Source of the DNA: Diaphorobacter aerolatus
GTDB lineage: Bacteria > Pseudomonadota > Gammaproteobacteria > Burkholderiales > Burkholderiaceae_C
Assembly (NCBI RefSeq): GCF_014489535.1
Contig: NZ_CP060783.1
Location: 1,054,001-1,118,000, forward strand
Direction: 5' to 3'
DNA length: 64,000 nt
Numbering within the stretch: the stretch's first letter is position 1; every line of letters starts with the position of its first letter. The notes beneath the pieces were generated by a model. It was not told where the DNA came from, did no database searches, and saw only the letters and a program-made list of their open reading frames with translations. The position numbers and the translations under genes are program-made. This document shows, piece by piece, positions 1-8,100 of the stretch.

Positions 1-252
1 TGTTGCGTCAGGGGTGTCGGTTGCGCTTTCGGCAAGTAAGAATGCGATGAATTTAAGTTGAGTGTGGGACCGGGGATTGCGACAGGATGGCTGCGCGAAA
101 CAGACCATGGTAGGCCAGCATTCGGGCTGACCACACCAAGGCTTGTCAAGACTTTGGCGAGAAGCTTAGGTGAGCGCCCAACATGCGCAGAGCAAGCCTT
201 TCGTCGCTTTTAAATTGGCTGGATGACTGATTCGAGCAATTCAAAGCGTCTA
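1..252. other. Left-edge stretch without a recognisable gene
   Basis: I see no convincing reading frame, tRNA or repeat here. The neighbouring minus-strand gene ends at 253, so this is the region downstream of it. It could hold the remainder of a feature that begins outside the window. Confidence 0.4.
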
Positions 253-1066
253 TCACAAGCTAGGCTTCACGCCCTTGTTCAGTTGTTCTTGGACACGCTT
301 GCGTGCATCGGCCTCGCTACCCGCGTTCCTGCCGTCCATGGCTCGTAGGATGGCAGCGGAGTCAATAGCTCGGAGTGCCACGGCCTCCACCAGCCCGTCG
401 CTATCGTGAGTCCATTCGGCGTAGTACGCGCGACTACATGAGCGCTTGAACTCTGACGGCAGGATGATGGACATGGGCTCAGGAAGGAAGTTGTCCCCAC
501 CCGTCGGGTTGGAAGCCAATCCTCACGAGGTCGAACATTCGGCATGGGGCTGCCGGTATCGCCGCGCCTGTGATGGTTCGTCCTCCTTCGGAGTACGGGC
601 CGAAATACTGCTTTCCGTCCTGGTCAAATTCCCACCCAACCACTATGGCACCGAGCTTGTCGCCCATCTCACCCTTGATGAAGCTCTCTTTGCCGAATTT
701 TTTCCGGACGGCTTCCAGCAGGACTTGGCGTGTGTACCGCGAAGTCTTTGGTAGGCGCTGATTTTTTTGCACGAACCAGATGCTGTCGGCGTGGCCCTTG
801 AATGCCGTGAACTCATCGAGTGGCCCACTCCACGAGTTGTCGTAAAGACGCTCCCCTTGCCAGGCCGCAAGACCGCTCTCAACCTTGTTGGTGTAGATCG
901 GTATCACCTTCATCTGTGCAGGTCTACCAAAGGCTGTTTTTGCCTCTGCAACTGACATCCCTAGCTTCACGCCAGCAATGTCGGTGGCGTGCGCGCCGAA
1001 GCTAAGCAGCGCGAGGGCAACGCCAGTCACGAGGGCCGCACGTATTTTTTCGACGATAAAACGCAT
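253..1066 (-). CDS. Secreted protein of unknown function, apparent frameshift at 495-498
   Basis: The start is ATG at 1064-1066, preceded by an AAGGGG ribosome-binding site. The first ~25 residues form a classical signal peptide (positively charged start, then an Ala/Leu/Val core ending near FGAHA), so export to the periplasm is expected. The first frame stops at 479 just after FQPDGWGQ. A second frame with coding character continues to 253 (LPSEFKRSC, DSDGLVEAVALRAID). Restoring two bases in the C run at 495-498 (G run on the coding strand) joins them into one protein of about 271 residues. A possible disulfide pair is Cys in PAAPC and Cys in KRSC. No family was recognised. It follows a small lipoprotein gene with only 8 bases between them. 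Confidence 0.6.
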
Positions 1067-1074
1067 CTTGCCCC

Positions 1075-1214
1075 TTAGTCCGCCATGCCGTTCGAGCCGG
1101 TTGCCCACGGAAGAGGCTGAACGTGTGATGCCGGGCCATGGCTGGCTGTCGGTGCGTTGGGGTTGTGCAGCCTGACAAGGCTGCAAAAGCGAAGGCAAGG
1201 ATTGCCAGTTTCAT
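1075..1214 (-). CDS. Very small lipoprotein, apparent frameshift at 1159-1162
   Basis: ATG at 1212-1214 is preceded by a strong CAGGAGG ribosome-binding site. The first 16 residues (MKLAILAFAFAALSGC) are a textbook lipoprotein signal with an LSGC lipobox. As written, the frame runs on into the next gene without a natural end. Restoring one base in the four-base run at 1159-1162 (G run on the + strand, CCCC on the coding strand) gives a 46-residue precursor that ends with TAA at 1075-1077, directly before the ribosome-binding site of the downstream gene. The mature part would be about 30 residues rich in Ala, Pro, Ser and His. The function is unknown. Confidence rests on the start signals and the clean end after correction. 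Confidence 0.55.
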
Positions 1215-1316
1215 AAGCGATGACCTCCTGTTAACGATGGCGGCACCACGCCGCAACCAGGGGCGCATCGTAGCTCAATAAAGTCGTGTTACGACTATTC
1301 CGATTGAGAATAAATC

Positions 1317-1589
1317 ATGCGGGGCATGTCTGCCTCTCTTTACCACGCGAACTACGATGACCTGCGCGCGCTGTTGCGCGCGGTGCGCGTCAAAGCCGGG
1401 CTGACGCAACTGCAGATGGCCGATGCGCTTGGGGTGGGTCAGTCCTATGTTTCGAAGCTTGAGCGGGGAGAGAATTTCGTGGACGTTCTTCTGTATGCGA
1501 GGTGGTGCCAAGCTTGCAGCACGAAACCGGGGATAGTTCTTGACCAGTTGCTTGATAGGTCTGTCAGCGTGACGAAGGTCAGTGACTAG
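1317..1589 (+). CDS. XRE/Cro-family helix-turn-helix regulator
   Basis: This is a protein of about 90 residues with a single HTH_3-type DNA-binding domain: roughly residues 16-50 contain LRAVRVKAGLTQLQMADALG followed by VGQSYVSKLERGE, the usual five-helix XRE core. There is no clear sensor domain, so it resembles small phage- or toxin/antitoxin-type regulators. A second ATG nine bases downstream (1326), preceded by GGGG, is an equally possible start. It is divergent from the lipoprotein gene, with about 100 bases between the starts, and lies just upstream of an unrecognised gene in the same direction. It sits in the lower-GC strip at the left edge of the window. Confidence 0.75.
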   Translation: MRGMSASLYHANYDDLRALLRAVRVKAGLTQLQMADALGVGQSYVSKLERGENFVDVLLYARWCQACSTKPGIVLDQLLDRSVSVTKVSD

Positions 1590-1663
1590 AAGGCATCCCG
1601 CCTGCCAACTTGCACTCTGGTCCTAGGCGAGGCTGGGTTAGAGTGTTGGAAAGGATGGGAGTT

Positions 1664-2257
1664 ATGTTCAACTTGCTGGTAACTGCAGATGAAAACGGTT
1701 GGTCCGGTCAACCGACTAACTTTGCGCTAAGTCGTTGTGTGCGCGAGTACACGGATGCCGCGATTACAGAAAGATTTGGCTCGTTGGATGAAGCCAGCGC
1801 AGCGGAGCTGATGAGAATCCCATCGGTTTTTGCTTACGAAGAAGGTGTGGGGAAGGCACCGAAGTTTGGAAGAATTACAGGGGTAAGCAAAAGGTCGAAT
1901 CGTATGGAAGTGCGCGTCGACTATGAATTTATCAACCTCCCCAAGTTCTTGACGAACGAAGAATTGTGGTCGATGGGGGCTGAGCTTGACCTGGGTAGTT
2001 GGGAATCGCCGCGCACCCATTGGGCAGTCAAAGATGTAGATTTGTCGCGTGAACTACTCTCGAAAGGCGTACTGCTTCCGGCGCAATTCGCTTCCCAGCG
2101 TCAACCAACTGCCGGGATCCCCAGGGTTGTCAGGTCTCATGTGATCATATCCCCCGTAGAAGCTGGGCACTCATCGAAGCCAGAGAGTCCCATCCCAAGA
2201 CCGCACAACGCAATACCAGTGCGTCGGGTGAACAGGCCCTACTTGCCAAGCAACTGA
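1664..2257 (+). CDS. Unrecognised protein next to the XRE regulator
   Basis: ATG at 1664 was chosen because GGGAG lies a few bases upstream; an in-frame ATG at 1655 and one at 1610 have poorer signals. The protein is about 197 residues. Its first ~140 residues look globular (FNLLVTADENGW, LSRCVREYTDAAI, and SPRTHWAVKDVDL near the end of this part). The last ~55 residues are rich in Pro, Ser and Arg and look disordered. I do not recognise the family. It overlaps the stop region of the convergent FUSC gene by 19 bases. The base composition is clearly lower in GC than the genes to the right, consistent with an acquired segment. Confidence 0.5.
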   Translation: MFNLLVTADENGWSGQPTNFALSRCVREYTDAAITERFGSLDEASAAELMRIPSVFAYEEGVGKAPKFGRITGVSKRSNRMEVRVDYEFINLPKFLTNEELWSMGAELDLGSWESPRTHWAVKDVDLSRELLSKGVLLPAQFASQRQPTAGIPRVVRSHVIISPVEAGHSSKPESPIPRPHNAIPVRRVNRPYLPSN

Positions 2258-4506
2258 TCCGCGTCCTTGCGCACCTGCGCGGCGAGCAGGATGGCCTGCT
2301 CCAGCCGTCGCTCAAGCCACGGCATCAGATCGGCATCCCAGGCCTGCGGAACCTGCTCGGGGCCGGGAGCCAGCGTGGGCTCGCGCACCGGCTGCGCGGG
2401 CTCATCGGCGTCCACCGTCTCGATGATGACTTCCTTGCCCGAGAGCAGATTGATCATGCGTTCGCTGGCGCGCCGCAGCGGCAATTCGAGCCGCTCGCCC
2501 GGAAGGCTTCCGCGACGCAGCAGCAGCAGGCTCTTGACCGCCGTGAGCTGCGCGAGCATCTGGTAGGCATGGGCCTGAAGCAGCTCAAGCGGCTGTAGCG
2601 GCGGGCGCACGGCGCGCGGTTCCTTGAGGGAGCGTTCGGCGGCCAGCACCAGTGCGGTCAGGCTGTCGTAGGCGTCCTTGCGCGCGAGTCGCCAGTTCAG
2701 TTCGGGTGCGTTGTCCACCGCGTCGAGTTGCGCCAGATCGAGCGCCGTGCGCACGTGATCGATCTGCGATTTGACGACGCGGCGCACCAGTCCCGGAATC
2801 TGCGAGCGCTCCCATGACGGCAGCACATACGAGAAAAGCCAGGCGATGCCCGCGCCGAGCAAGGTGTCCACCGTGCGCTCGAACAGCGCGAACACGGTGC
2901 TCGACGACGCGCTGATCATGTGCGCCTGGATCAGGCCCAGCACCGTCGCGGCGACGGCGGTGTAGAGATATTTGCGCAGCGCCAGCCCGTGCGCCACCGA
3001 TTGCGCGACGGTCAGGCACAGAATCAGCGCGAGATAGCCGGGATGCAGCGACAGAATCGACAAGGCCAGCACGCAGCCCAGCAAGGTGCCGCCGACACGC
3101 AGATTGCGGCGCTCAAGCGTCTGGGCAAGGCTGCCGCGCAACACGACCACGATGGTCAGGAAAATCCAGTATTCATGCGTGCCCCAGGGCAATAGCAGCG
3201 ATATGAGATACGCCGTTGCAATCGCGAGCGCCGCGCGCACCGCGTGGCGCAGCGCCGGGGCACCCCAGTTCCACAGCGAGTAGAACGGCTTGAGCGACCA
3301 GGACACCGGGCTCACGAACAGATGCCAGCTGGCCCGCACCGCCGCCAGATTCGGCTGCGCCTCGCCACGTGCAAGCGCATACAGGCGCAGCACCTCGTCG
3401 TTCAGGTTCGCAATGCGATCCGCCAGCGAGTGCACGAGCGCGTCGGGACTGGGATTGCGCGACGTGATGATCCGGTTCGGATCGCTGTCCATCGCATCGT
3501 CATCCACCGCCCAGCGCAGGTTTTCAAGCCGCGCGCGATAGTCCATGGGACGCGGCGGCCTGCGCGCGAACAGCATGAAATCGGCGAGCTGATCGGTCTC
3601 GTTCGCGAGCAGGATCAGCATGTCGTGCATCTGCCCGAGCACGGTGTGGTGGCCCGCGTGTTGCTTCAGGGTGTCGAGATCGAGCGCGCACGCGATCATG
3701 TGGTCGCGCATGTCCAGCACGTGCAGCAGCATCGCGGCCAGGCGCTGGCGCGGCGGCGTGTCGGGCGACTCGAACACCACGTCGCGCGTGGACTGGATCT
3801 GGTCGGCCAGCGCCGCCTGGCGCGCGAGCAGCCGACTGATGAGGCCGCCGGACGCTTCGCTGCGCGTCTCGGCCGTGTCCGCTCCGAACTGGCGGGCCTG
3901 CAGCCGCATGAGATCGGCGAGCGACAACAGCGTGTCGGCGATGAACTGGACGCGGTAGCGCGGATTGAGCCAGCGGTGCACCACGCATGAATAGAGCACG
4001 TACAGGAACGCGCCCAGCGCGAAGATGCCCGTCATCTGCAGGGCTGCCGTGAGTCGCTTGACCTCTTCGTGCGGCGGCACGGCCAGCGAGAAAATCATCG
4101 CGAACATCAGCGCGATGGCGATGGGCGCGCCCCGCTTTCCCCACGCCATGGCAAGGAACACGACGAAGGTGCTCACCACGATCAGAATGCCCAGCTCCAG
4201 CGGCGAGCTGTGCAGCATCTGCACCGCGAAGAACAGCGGCACGCCGATGATCGGCGCGGGAATCATCTGGCGGAATTTGCCCCTGCGCGGCCCGGCCAGA
4301 TCGGGCGGGATGGTGACTACCGCGCCCAGCGCCGCAGCCGCCCCGGCACTGGTGCCAAGCACCAGCCCGACGCCAGCGGAGATCAGCAGATACCCCAGCG
4401 CCACGGCATAGCCGTTGGTCATGTAGTAGTTGAGCAGGCCACGCAGCGCCGCCTTCGCGTGCTGTTGTATGGCAACGCGTGTACCGCGCGCTGCCGGCAG
4501 GATCAT
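2239..4506 (-). CDS. FUSC-family (YccS-like) inner-membrane protein
   Basis: The protein has 755 residues in the duplicated FUSC architecture: two blocks of hydrophobic helices (about residues 25-170 and 415-550), each followed by a long cytoplasmic helical region. The second block has the usual FUSC features, including WIFLTIVVVLRGSLAQTLERRNLRVGGTLLG. FUSC proteins are related to aromatic-acid efflux (AaeB) and fusaric-acid resistance proteins; the substrate here cannot be read from sequence. The ATG overlaps the stop of gshA (ATGA-type overlap at 4503-4506), so the two are translationally coupled. The length agrees with the YccS/YhfK class. Confidence 0.85.
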   Translation of the reverse strand: MILPAARGTRVAIQQHAKAALRGLLNYYMTNGYAVALGYLLISAGVGLVLGTSAGAAAALGAVVTIPPDLAGPRRGKFRQMIPAPIIGVPLFFAVQMLHSSPLELGILIVVSTFVVFLAMAWGKRGAPIAIALMFAMIFSLAVPPHEEVKRLTAALQMTGIFALGAFLYVLYSCVVHRWLNPRYRVQFIADTLLSLADLMRLQARQFGADTAETRSEASGGLISRLLARQAALADQIQSTRDVVFESPDTPPRQRLAAMLLHVLDMRDHMIACALDLDTLKQHAGHHTVLGQMHDMLILLANETDQLADFMLFARRPPRPMDYRARLENLRWAVDDDAMDSDPNRIITSRNPSPDALVHSLADRIANLNDEVLRLYALARGEAQPNLAAVRASWHLFVSPVSWSLKPFYSLWNWGAPALRHAVRAALAIATAYLISLLLPWGTHEYWIFLTIVVVLRGSLAQTLERRNLRVGGTLLGCVLALSILSLHPGYLALILCLTVAQSVAHGLALRKYLYTAVAATVLGLIQAHMISASSSTVFALFERTVDTLLGAGIAWLFSYVLPSWERSQIPGLVRRVVKSQIDHVRTALDLAQLDAVDNAPELNWRLARKDAYDSLTALVLAAERSLKEPRAVRPPLQPLELLQAHAYQMLAQLTAVKSLLLLRRGSLPGERLELPLRRASERMINLLSGKEVIIETVDADEPAQPVREPTLAPGPEQVPQAWDADLMPWLERRLEQAILLAAQVRKDADQLLGK

Positions 4507-6038
4507 CCCAGTTGCTCCACCGACATGTAGCGCTCGCGCCAGGCCTCGAACGGCATGTCATCCGCCTCTTCGATTGCGGTCTGCGCGGCCACCGATTTCT
4601 CGGCCATGGCCACATAGCGCTGCTGCTGCTCGTCGGACCATGGGCGTGCCATCAGTTCCTCGCGCGCCAGTTGGGAACGCTCGCGCGCATAAGCGATGAA
4701 GTCGTTGCCGTACTTGTCGCTCAGCTCACGCAGCACATGGGCCGATGGCGTGCTGTCGGGCGCATGGAATCGCTGCTCGGCCTTGCGCAGTGCGTCTATG
4801 TGCGCCTGCGATCCCTCGGCCGCGTCGAGCGCCGCCGCAATCGGCTCGCACTCCCGGAGCACCTGCAGGCCCCAGTCGGCGAGCGCGATCTCCTTGCCGC
4901 CGCGCTTCAACTGCAAGCCGGGCTCACGTCCGCGCTCGGCGGTCAGATGCTGGTTGTTCTTGAGTTCGGCGATTTCTTCGGGCGTGTCGGGCGGGCTCTC
5001 GGAGTACAGGCAATGCAGCAGAAACACGTCGAGCACGCGCATGGTGTCGGCGTCGATGCCGACGGACTCGAACGGATCGAGATCCATCAGCCGCACCTCG
5101 ACATATTCAACGCCGCGCTCGCGCAGCGCGTGCAGAGGACGCTCGCCGCTTTTCGTGGTGCGCTTGGGGCGGATGGTGCCGTAGAACTCGTTTTCGATCT
5201 GCAGCAGGCTGGTGCCCAACTGGTTGTATTCGCCGCCCGGGTTGCGGATGCCGATCTGCTCGTAGGCCGGATAGGGCCGCGTGAGCGCCTCGTGCAGCGA
5301 ATTCGCATAGCCTTCAAGACCGTTGTAGCTCACCGCAAGCGTGGCCTGCGCGTCGCTCTGGTAGCCCAGACGCCCCATGCGCAGCGACGTGGCATGTGGC
5401 AGATAGAGCGCGCGCTTGCCGTTGCCCAGCGGCTGCAAGGCATGCTCGCGGCCTGCAACGAAACTCGGGCACAACGCGGGCGAGGCGCCGAACAGATACA
5501 GCAGAACGAATGCGTGACGGCGAAAATTGCGGATAAGGCCGAAGTACTCTTCACTCGTCACGCCGGGCAGCGACCAGTTGTAGTGAATGCCCGAGATCGT
5601 CTGCATGCGGCGGCCGTAGCGGTGACCAAGGCCCATGCGGTACACGCTCTTGGAGCGACCCGAGTTGGACAGTCCGTAGCGACCCAGCGGAATCGTCTCA
5701 TCGGTCGGCAACAGGCTTGGCATGCTCGACGACCAGAACAATTCCTTGTCGCACTGCGTGGTGAGCACGCGGTGAACGAACTGGTGAATTTCACCAAGTT
5801 CGTCGAGGCATTGCTGCACGCTCGGCTGCACGCCGGTGATCAGTTCCAGTTGCGATTCGCTGAAGTCGGTGGTGATGTGCGGATTCGTCAGGGCCGAACC
5901 CAATCCACGCGGATGAGGTGTCAATGCCAGAGCGCCGGTGGGCAGAGCCCGCAACCCCTCTTTTTCAATGCCTCTACGCATGCCCGCCAACCGCTCCCTG
6001 GAGAGGCTGGCGAGGTGCTGTTGCAGTTGGTTTGTCAT
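4503..6038 (-). CDS. gshA: Glutamate-cysteine ligase
   Basis: This 511-residue enzyme would make gamma-glutamylcysteine from glutamate, cysteine and ATP, the first step of glutathione synthesis in the cytosol. It matches the proteobacterial class 1 type: GIEKEGLRAL near the N-terminus, TDFSESQLELIT around residue 60, and GIHYNWSLPG and RNPGGEYNQLG further on. The length agrees with E. coli GshA (518). The start follows a ~185-base gap downstream of an SDR gene. Glutathione supply fits the glutathione-dependent formaldehyde pathway genes further right (frmA, fghA). Confidence 0.95.
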   Translation of the reverse strand: MTNQLQQHLASLSRERLAGMRRGIEKEGLRALPTGALALTPHPRGLGSALTNPHITTDFSESQLELITGVQPSVQQCLDELGEIHQFVHRVLTTQCDKELFWSSSMPSLLPTDETIPLGRYGLSNSGRSKSVYRMGLGHRYGRRMQTISGIHYNWSLPGVTSEEYFGLIRNFRRHAFVLLYLFGASPALCPSFVAGREHALQPLGNGKRALYLPHATSLRMGRLGYQSDAQATLAVSYNGLEGYANSLHEALTRPYPAYEQIGIRNPGGEYNQLGTSLLQIENEFYGTIRPKRTTKSGERPLHALRERGVEYVEVRLMDLDPFESVGIDADTMRVLDVFLLHCLYSESPPDTPEEIAELKNNQHLTAERGREPGLQLKRGGKEIALADWGLQVLRECEPIAAALDAAEGSQAHIDALRKAEQRFHAPDSTPSAHVLRELSDKYGNDFIAYARERSQLAREELMARPWSDEQQQRYVAMAEKSVAAQTAIEEADDMPFEAWRERYMSVEQLG

Positions 6039-6133
6039 TGTGTATGCGCTTCGATCACTGGTGTGGGGGTGGAACTTAGCACGGAGTGCCGCAGCGTGCC
6101 GAAAATGCCATCAACGCCTTTTTTTTGATTCGG

Positions 6134-6163
6134 GGAAACCGCCCGCCAGGCGCAGCGGTTTCC
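6134..6163. other. Stem-loop between gshA and the SDR gene
   Basis: GGAAACCGC (6134-6142) pairs perfectly with GCGGTTTCC (6155-6163) around a 12-base loop. A run of eight T lies just before it on the + strand, so there is no U tract after the stem in the direction of the minus-strand SDR transcript. It is therefore not a canonical terminator, but it could still be a processing or partial termination site in the SDR-gshA gap. Confidence 0.4.
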
Positions 6164-6222
6164 GGAAATGAGGTAGGAAGAAAGACGCGCGCCCCACGCC
6201 CTCCTGCCATGAGCCGAGCGCG

Positions 6223-7140
6223 TCAGCGCCCACGTCCAGCGGCGGCCATCGCCTTGGCGAACTCGTGCGAGCCCTGCGCCGAGCCATTGGGCGGCACCTG
6301 ATCGTTGTGGCGATCGGTGACGCTGGCCAGGTGTGCGGCCAGGCGCTCGGGCACGTCGGCACCAGCGCCCAGATGTATTCCCTCGGTCATGGTGATGTAT
6401 GCGGCCTCGAACGAACCCGCACCCGCGAGCAGAATGGTGCGCGTGGGAGCGCTCTCGTGCGCCAGCACCAGCATCGCGGGCACGACGGACTCGGGCGCGA
6501 GCGCGTCGAGCACCTCCTGCGGCAACAGCCCTTCGGTCATGCGCGTATGCGCGGTCGGCGCGAGCGCGTTGACCTGGATACCGTACTTTGCGCCTTCCAG
6601 CGCCAGGGTCTGCATCAGCCCGACCTGAGCGAGCTTGGCCGCGCCGTAGTTGGTCTGGCCAAAGTTGCCGTAGAGCCCGGTGGACGAGGTCGTCATCACG
6701 ATACGACCGTACTTCTGTTCGATCATGTGCGGCCACACCGCCTTGCAGCAGTTGGCGGCGCCCATCAGGTGCACATCCACGACCAGCCGGAAATCGGCCA
6801 TGTCCATCTTGGCGAACGACTTGTCGCGCAGGATGCCGGCATTGTTCACGAGAATATCCACGCGGCCCCAGGTGTCGATGGCCTGCCGGACCATGGCCTG
6901 CACAGCCTCGAAATCGGTCACCGACGCGCCATTCGCGATGGCTTCGCCACCAGCGGCGCGAATCTCCGCCGCCACGGCCTCGGCGGCGGACACCGAGCCG
7001 CCACTGCCATCCACCGCTCCGCCCAGATCGTTGACCACCACCTTCGCACCACGGGCGGCCAAGGCCAGCGCGTGCTGCCTGCCAAGCCCGCCACCAGCCC
7101 CGGTCACGATGGCCACCTGGCCGTCAAAGCGAATCGCCAT
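6223..7140 (-). CDS. SDR-family oxidoreductase, 3-hydroxyacyl-CoA dehydrogenase type
   Basis: ATG at 7138-7140 follows AGGAG. The protein has 305 residues. The Rossmann nucleotide motif TGAGGGLGRQHALALA is near residue 12, NNAG near residue 92, and the catalytic Ser (TTSSTG) and YxxxK (NYGAAK) lie around residues 145-165. The VVVNDLGG segment after the first strand and the overall length resemble the dehydrogenase domain of peroxisomal multifunctional enzyme type 2, so a 3-hydroxyacyl-CoA substrate is likely. NAD(H) use is inferred from the acidic residue after the second strand. It is transcribed away from the repeat-bearing interval at 7141-7769. Confidence 0.85.
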   Translation of the reverse strand: MAIRFDGQVAIVTGAGGGLGRQHALALAARGAKVVVNDLGGAVDGSGGSVSAAEAVAAEIRAAGGEAIANGASVTDFEAVQAMVRQAIDTWGRVDILVNNAGILRDKSFAKMDMADFRLVVDVHLMGAANCCKAVWPHMIEQKYGRIVMTTSSTGLYGNFGQTNYGAAKLAQVGLMQTLALEGAKYGIQVNALAPTAHTRMTEGLLPQEVLDALAPESVVPAMLVLAHESAPTRTILLAGAGSFEAAYITMTEGIHLGAGADVPERLAAHLASVTDRHNDQVPPNGSAQGSHEFAKAMAAAGRGR

Positions 7141-7321
7141 GAATGTTCTCCTGTACAGATTTAGATATGGATGATGTCGTGCAGCGGCGGGGCCAGCCGC
7201 AGGAGCCACCGAGGCGGCACCGCATGTTAGTACGCCAATCGGCTCGTCAGCCACGATTTGAAGTCGCGTGGGCTACAGACGCGCCGAGCCGGGGGTTATC
7301 CATTGATTGGCTGAACAACCA

Positions 7322-7330
7322 TGTGGATAA
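7322..7330 (-). promoter_or_regulatory. Perfect DnaA box (repeat unit 1)
   Basis: TGTGGATAA is the reverse complement of the consensus DnaA box TTATCCACA. It forms the right arm of repeat unit 1. The left arm, TTATCCATT at 7296-7304, is a weaker box in the opposite orientation. Confidence 0.6.
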
Positions 7331-7447
7331 CCAAGGACATGGTCAGGATTCGAATCGTAAGTCGTTGATTTACAAGAAGTCACATTCCACCGCACATTTT
7401 TTAGGCACGGTGTCGGTCGGGTTGTCCCTGAAAACGCTGCACAATCC

Positions 7448-7456
7448 TGTGGATAA
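7448..7456 (-). promoter_or_regulatory. Perfect DnaA box (repeat unit 2)
   Basis: This is a second exact TGTGGATAA, in the same position of the second repeat unit. In unit 3 the corresponding site is TGGGGATAA (7572-7580), one base off consensus, with an opposed TTATCCCAA at 7546-7554. Confidence 0.6.
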
Positions 7457-7769
7457 GACCGAAACTGGCCTGTATCGAATGGCCAAGCCATTGATTTCAA
7501 ATGACTTCTTCCCCGGTGCCCAATTTCCGTGCAGGTCGCGTGCGGTTATCCCAATCTTCCTTGGACAATCATGGGGATAACTCCCGGCAATCGCTGCAAT
7601 GGCATGCTAAGTGATTGATTTCAAAGGCCATGCCTTGCCTTGCCGAATATTTGGGCAGCCCCGGCACGTTCACCGCGTCTGACGACGCTAAGATCACGTC
7701 CGCCGATGCGCCATGCGCCGCCGCATCGATTTCTTGATTCAGCACCAATTTTCTCTCCCGCCTTCAGCC

Positions 7770-8069
7770 ATGAGCCAACCCTCCCATGCCATCCCGTTCT
7801 TCATCGCCAAAGTGGGGGACGACGGCACCCAGGTGGACGCGTGGCCCGAGCAGCCGCTGCTCGTCTCGCTTGAGCAAGGCGGCGTCGACTGGCCAAGCTC
7901 CTGCCGCAACGGTACCTGCCGCACCTGCATCGGTTTTCTGAGCGCGGGCACGGTGCGCTACGAAATCGAATGGCCGGGCCTGTCACCCGAAGAAAAGGCC
8001 GAGGGCTGGGTGCTGCCCTGCTGCGCCTACCCGACGAGCGATCTGACCATCGAGAACTCGTCGATCTGA
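7770..8069 (+). CDS. 2Fe-2S ferredoxin (plant/bacterial type)
   Basis: A protein of about 99 residues starting MSQPSHAIP. The plant-type [2Fe-2S] ligands are visible: CRNGTCRTC gives Cys-x4-Cys-x2-Cys, and the fourth ligand is in LPCCAYP some 35 residues later. This is a small soluble electron carrier; its partner enzyme cannot be read from context, as no oxygenase is adjacent. The start at 7770 was chosen over an upstream in-frame ATG at 7713 because the ferredoxin fold begins just after it. The gene follows the repeat array by about 100 bases and ends with a hairpin. Confidence 0.85.
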   Translation: MSQPSHAIPFFIAKVGDDGTQVDAWPEQPLLVSLEQGGVDWPSSCRNGTCRTCIGFLSAGTVRYEIEWPGLSPEEKAEGWVLPCCAYPTSDLTIENSSI

Positions 8070-8100
8070 GCCGGAACGCGCGCTGGGCAGGCGTTCCGGC
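8070..8100 (+). terminator. Stem-loop after the ferredoxin gene
   Basis: GCCGGAACGC (8070-8079) pairs perfectly with GCGTTCCGGC (8091-8100) around an 11-base loop, directly after the ferredoxin stop codon. No clean T run follows (only TGATTTCATTTC some ten bases later), so termination strength is uncertain. Confidence 0.5.

Larger units (their letters stand above)
7294..7667. repeat. Three degenerate ~125-nt tandem units with phased conserved boxes
   Basis: Units start at 7294, 7420 and 7544. Each begins GGTT(A/G)TCC, then exactly 23 bases, then GGATAA; then exactly 32 bases from the end of the 8-base right arm to TTGATTT (7365, 7491, 7615), which continues as TTGATTTCAAA in units 2 and 3. 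Just before the right arm all three share ACAAyC(A/C)TGk. The arms are inverted repeats in units 1 and 3. The position inside the arms is A/T in unit 1 and C/G in unit 3, a paired change. The bases between boxes have diverged while spacing has not, which suggests selection on the boxes. The function is not known to me. Confidence 0.75.
7141..7769. other. 629-base divergent intergenic region
   Basis: This long gene-free interval separates the SDR gene (minus) from the ferredoxin gene (plus). It is more AT-rich than its neighbours from about 7290 to 7640. That part holds three phased repeats of ~125 nt and two perfect DnaA boxes, annotated separately. No reading frame in it has coding character. 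Confidence 0.8.

Noticed and set aside
4479..6128. 549-codon open frame on the + strand
   Set aside because: Antisense to gshA, which is complete with family motifs. The + frame has no recognisable motif.
7141..7769. Chromosomal origin of replication (oriC)
   Set aside because: DnaA boxes are present, but none of the usual oriC neighbours (dnaA, dnaN, gyrB, parAB, rnpA, mnmG) is nearby and the boxes are ~125 bases apart. A firm origin call is not justified.
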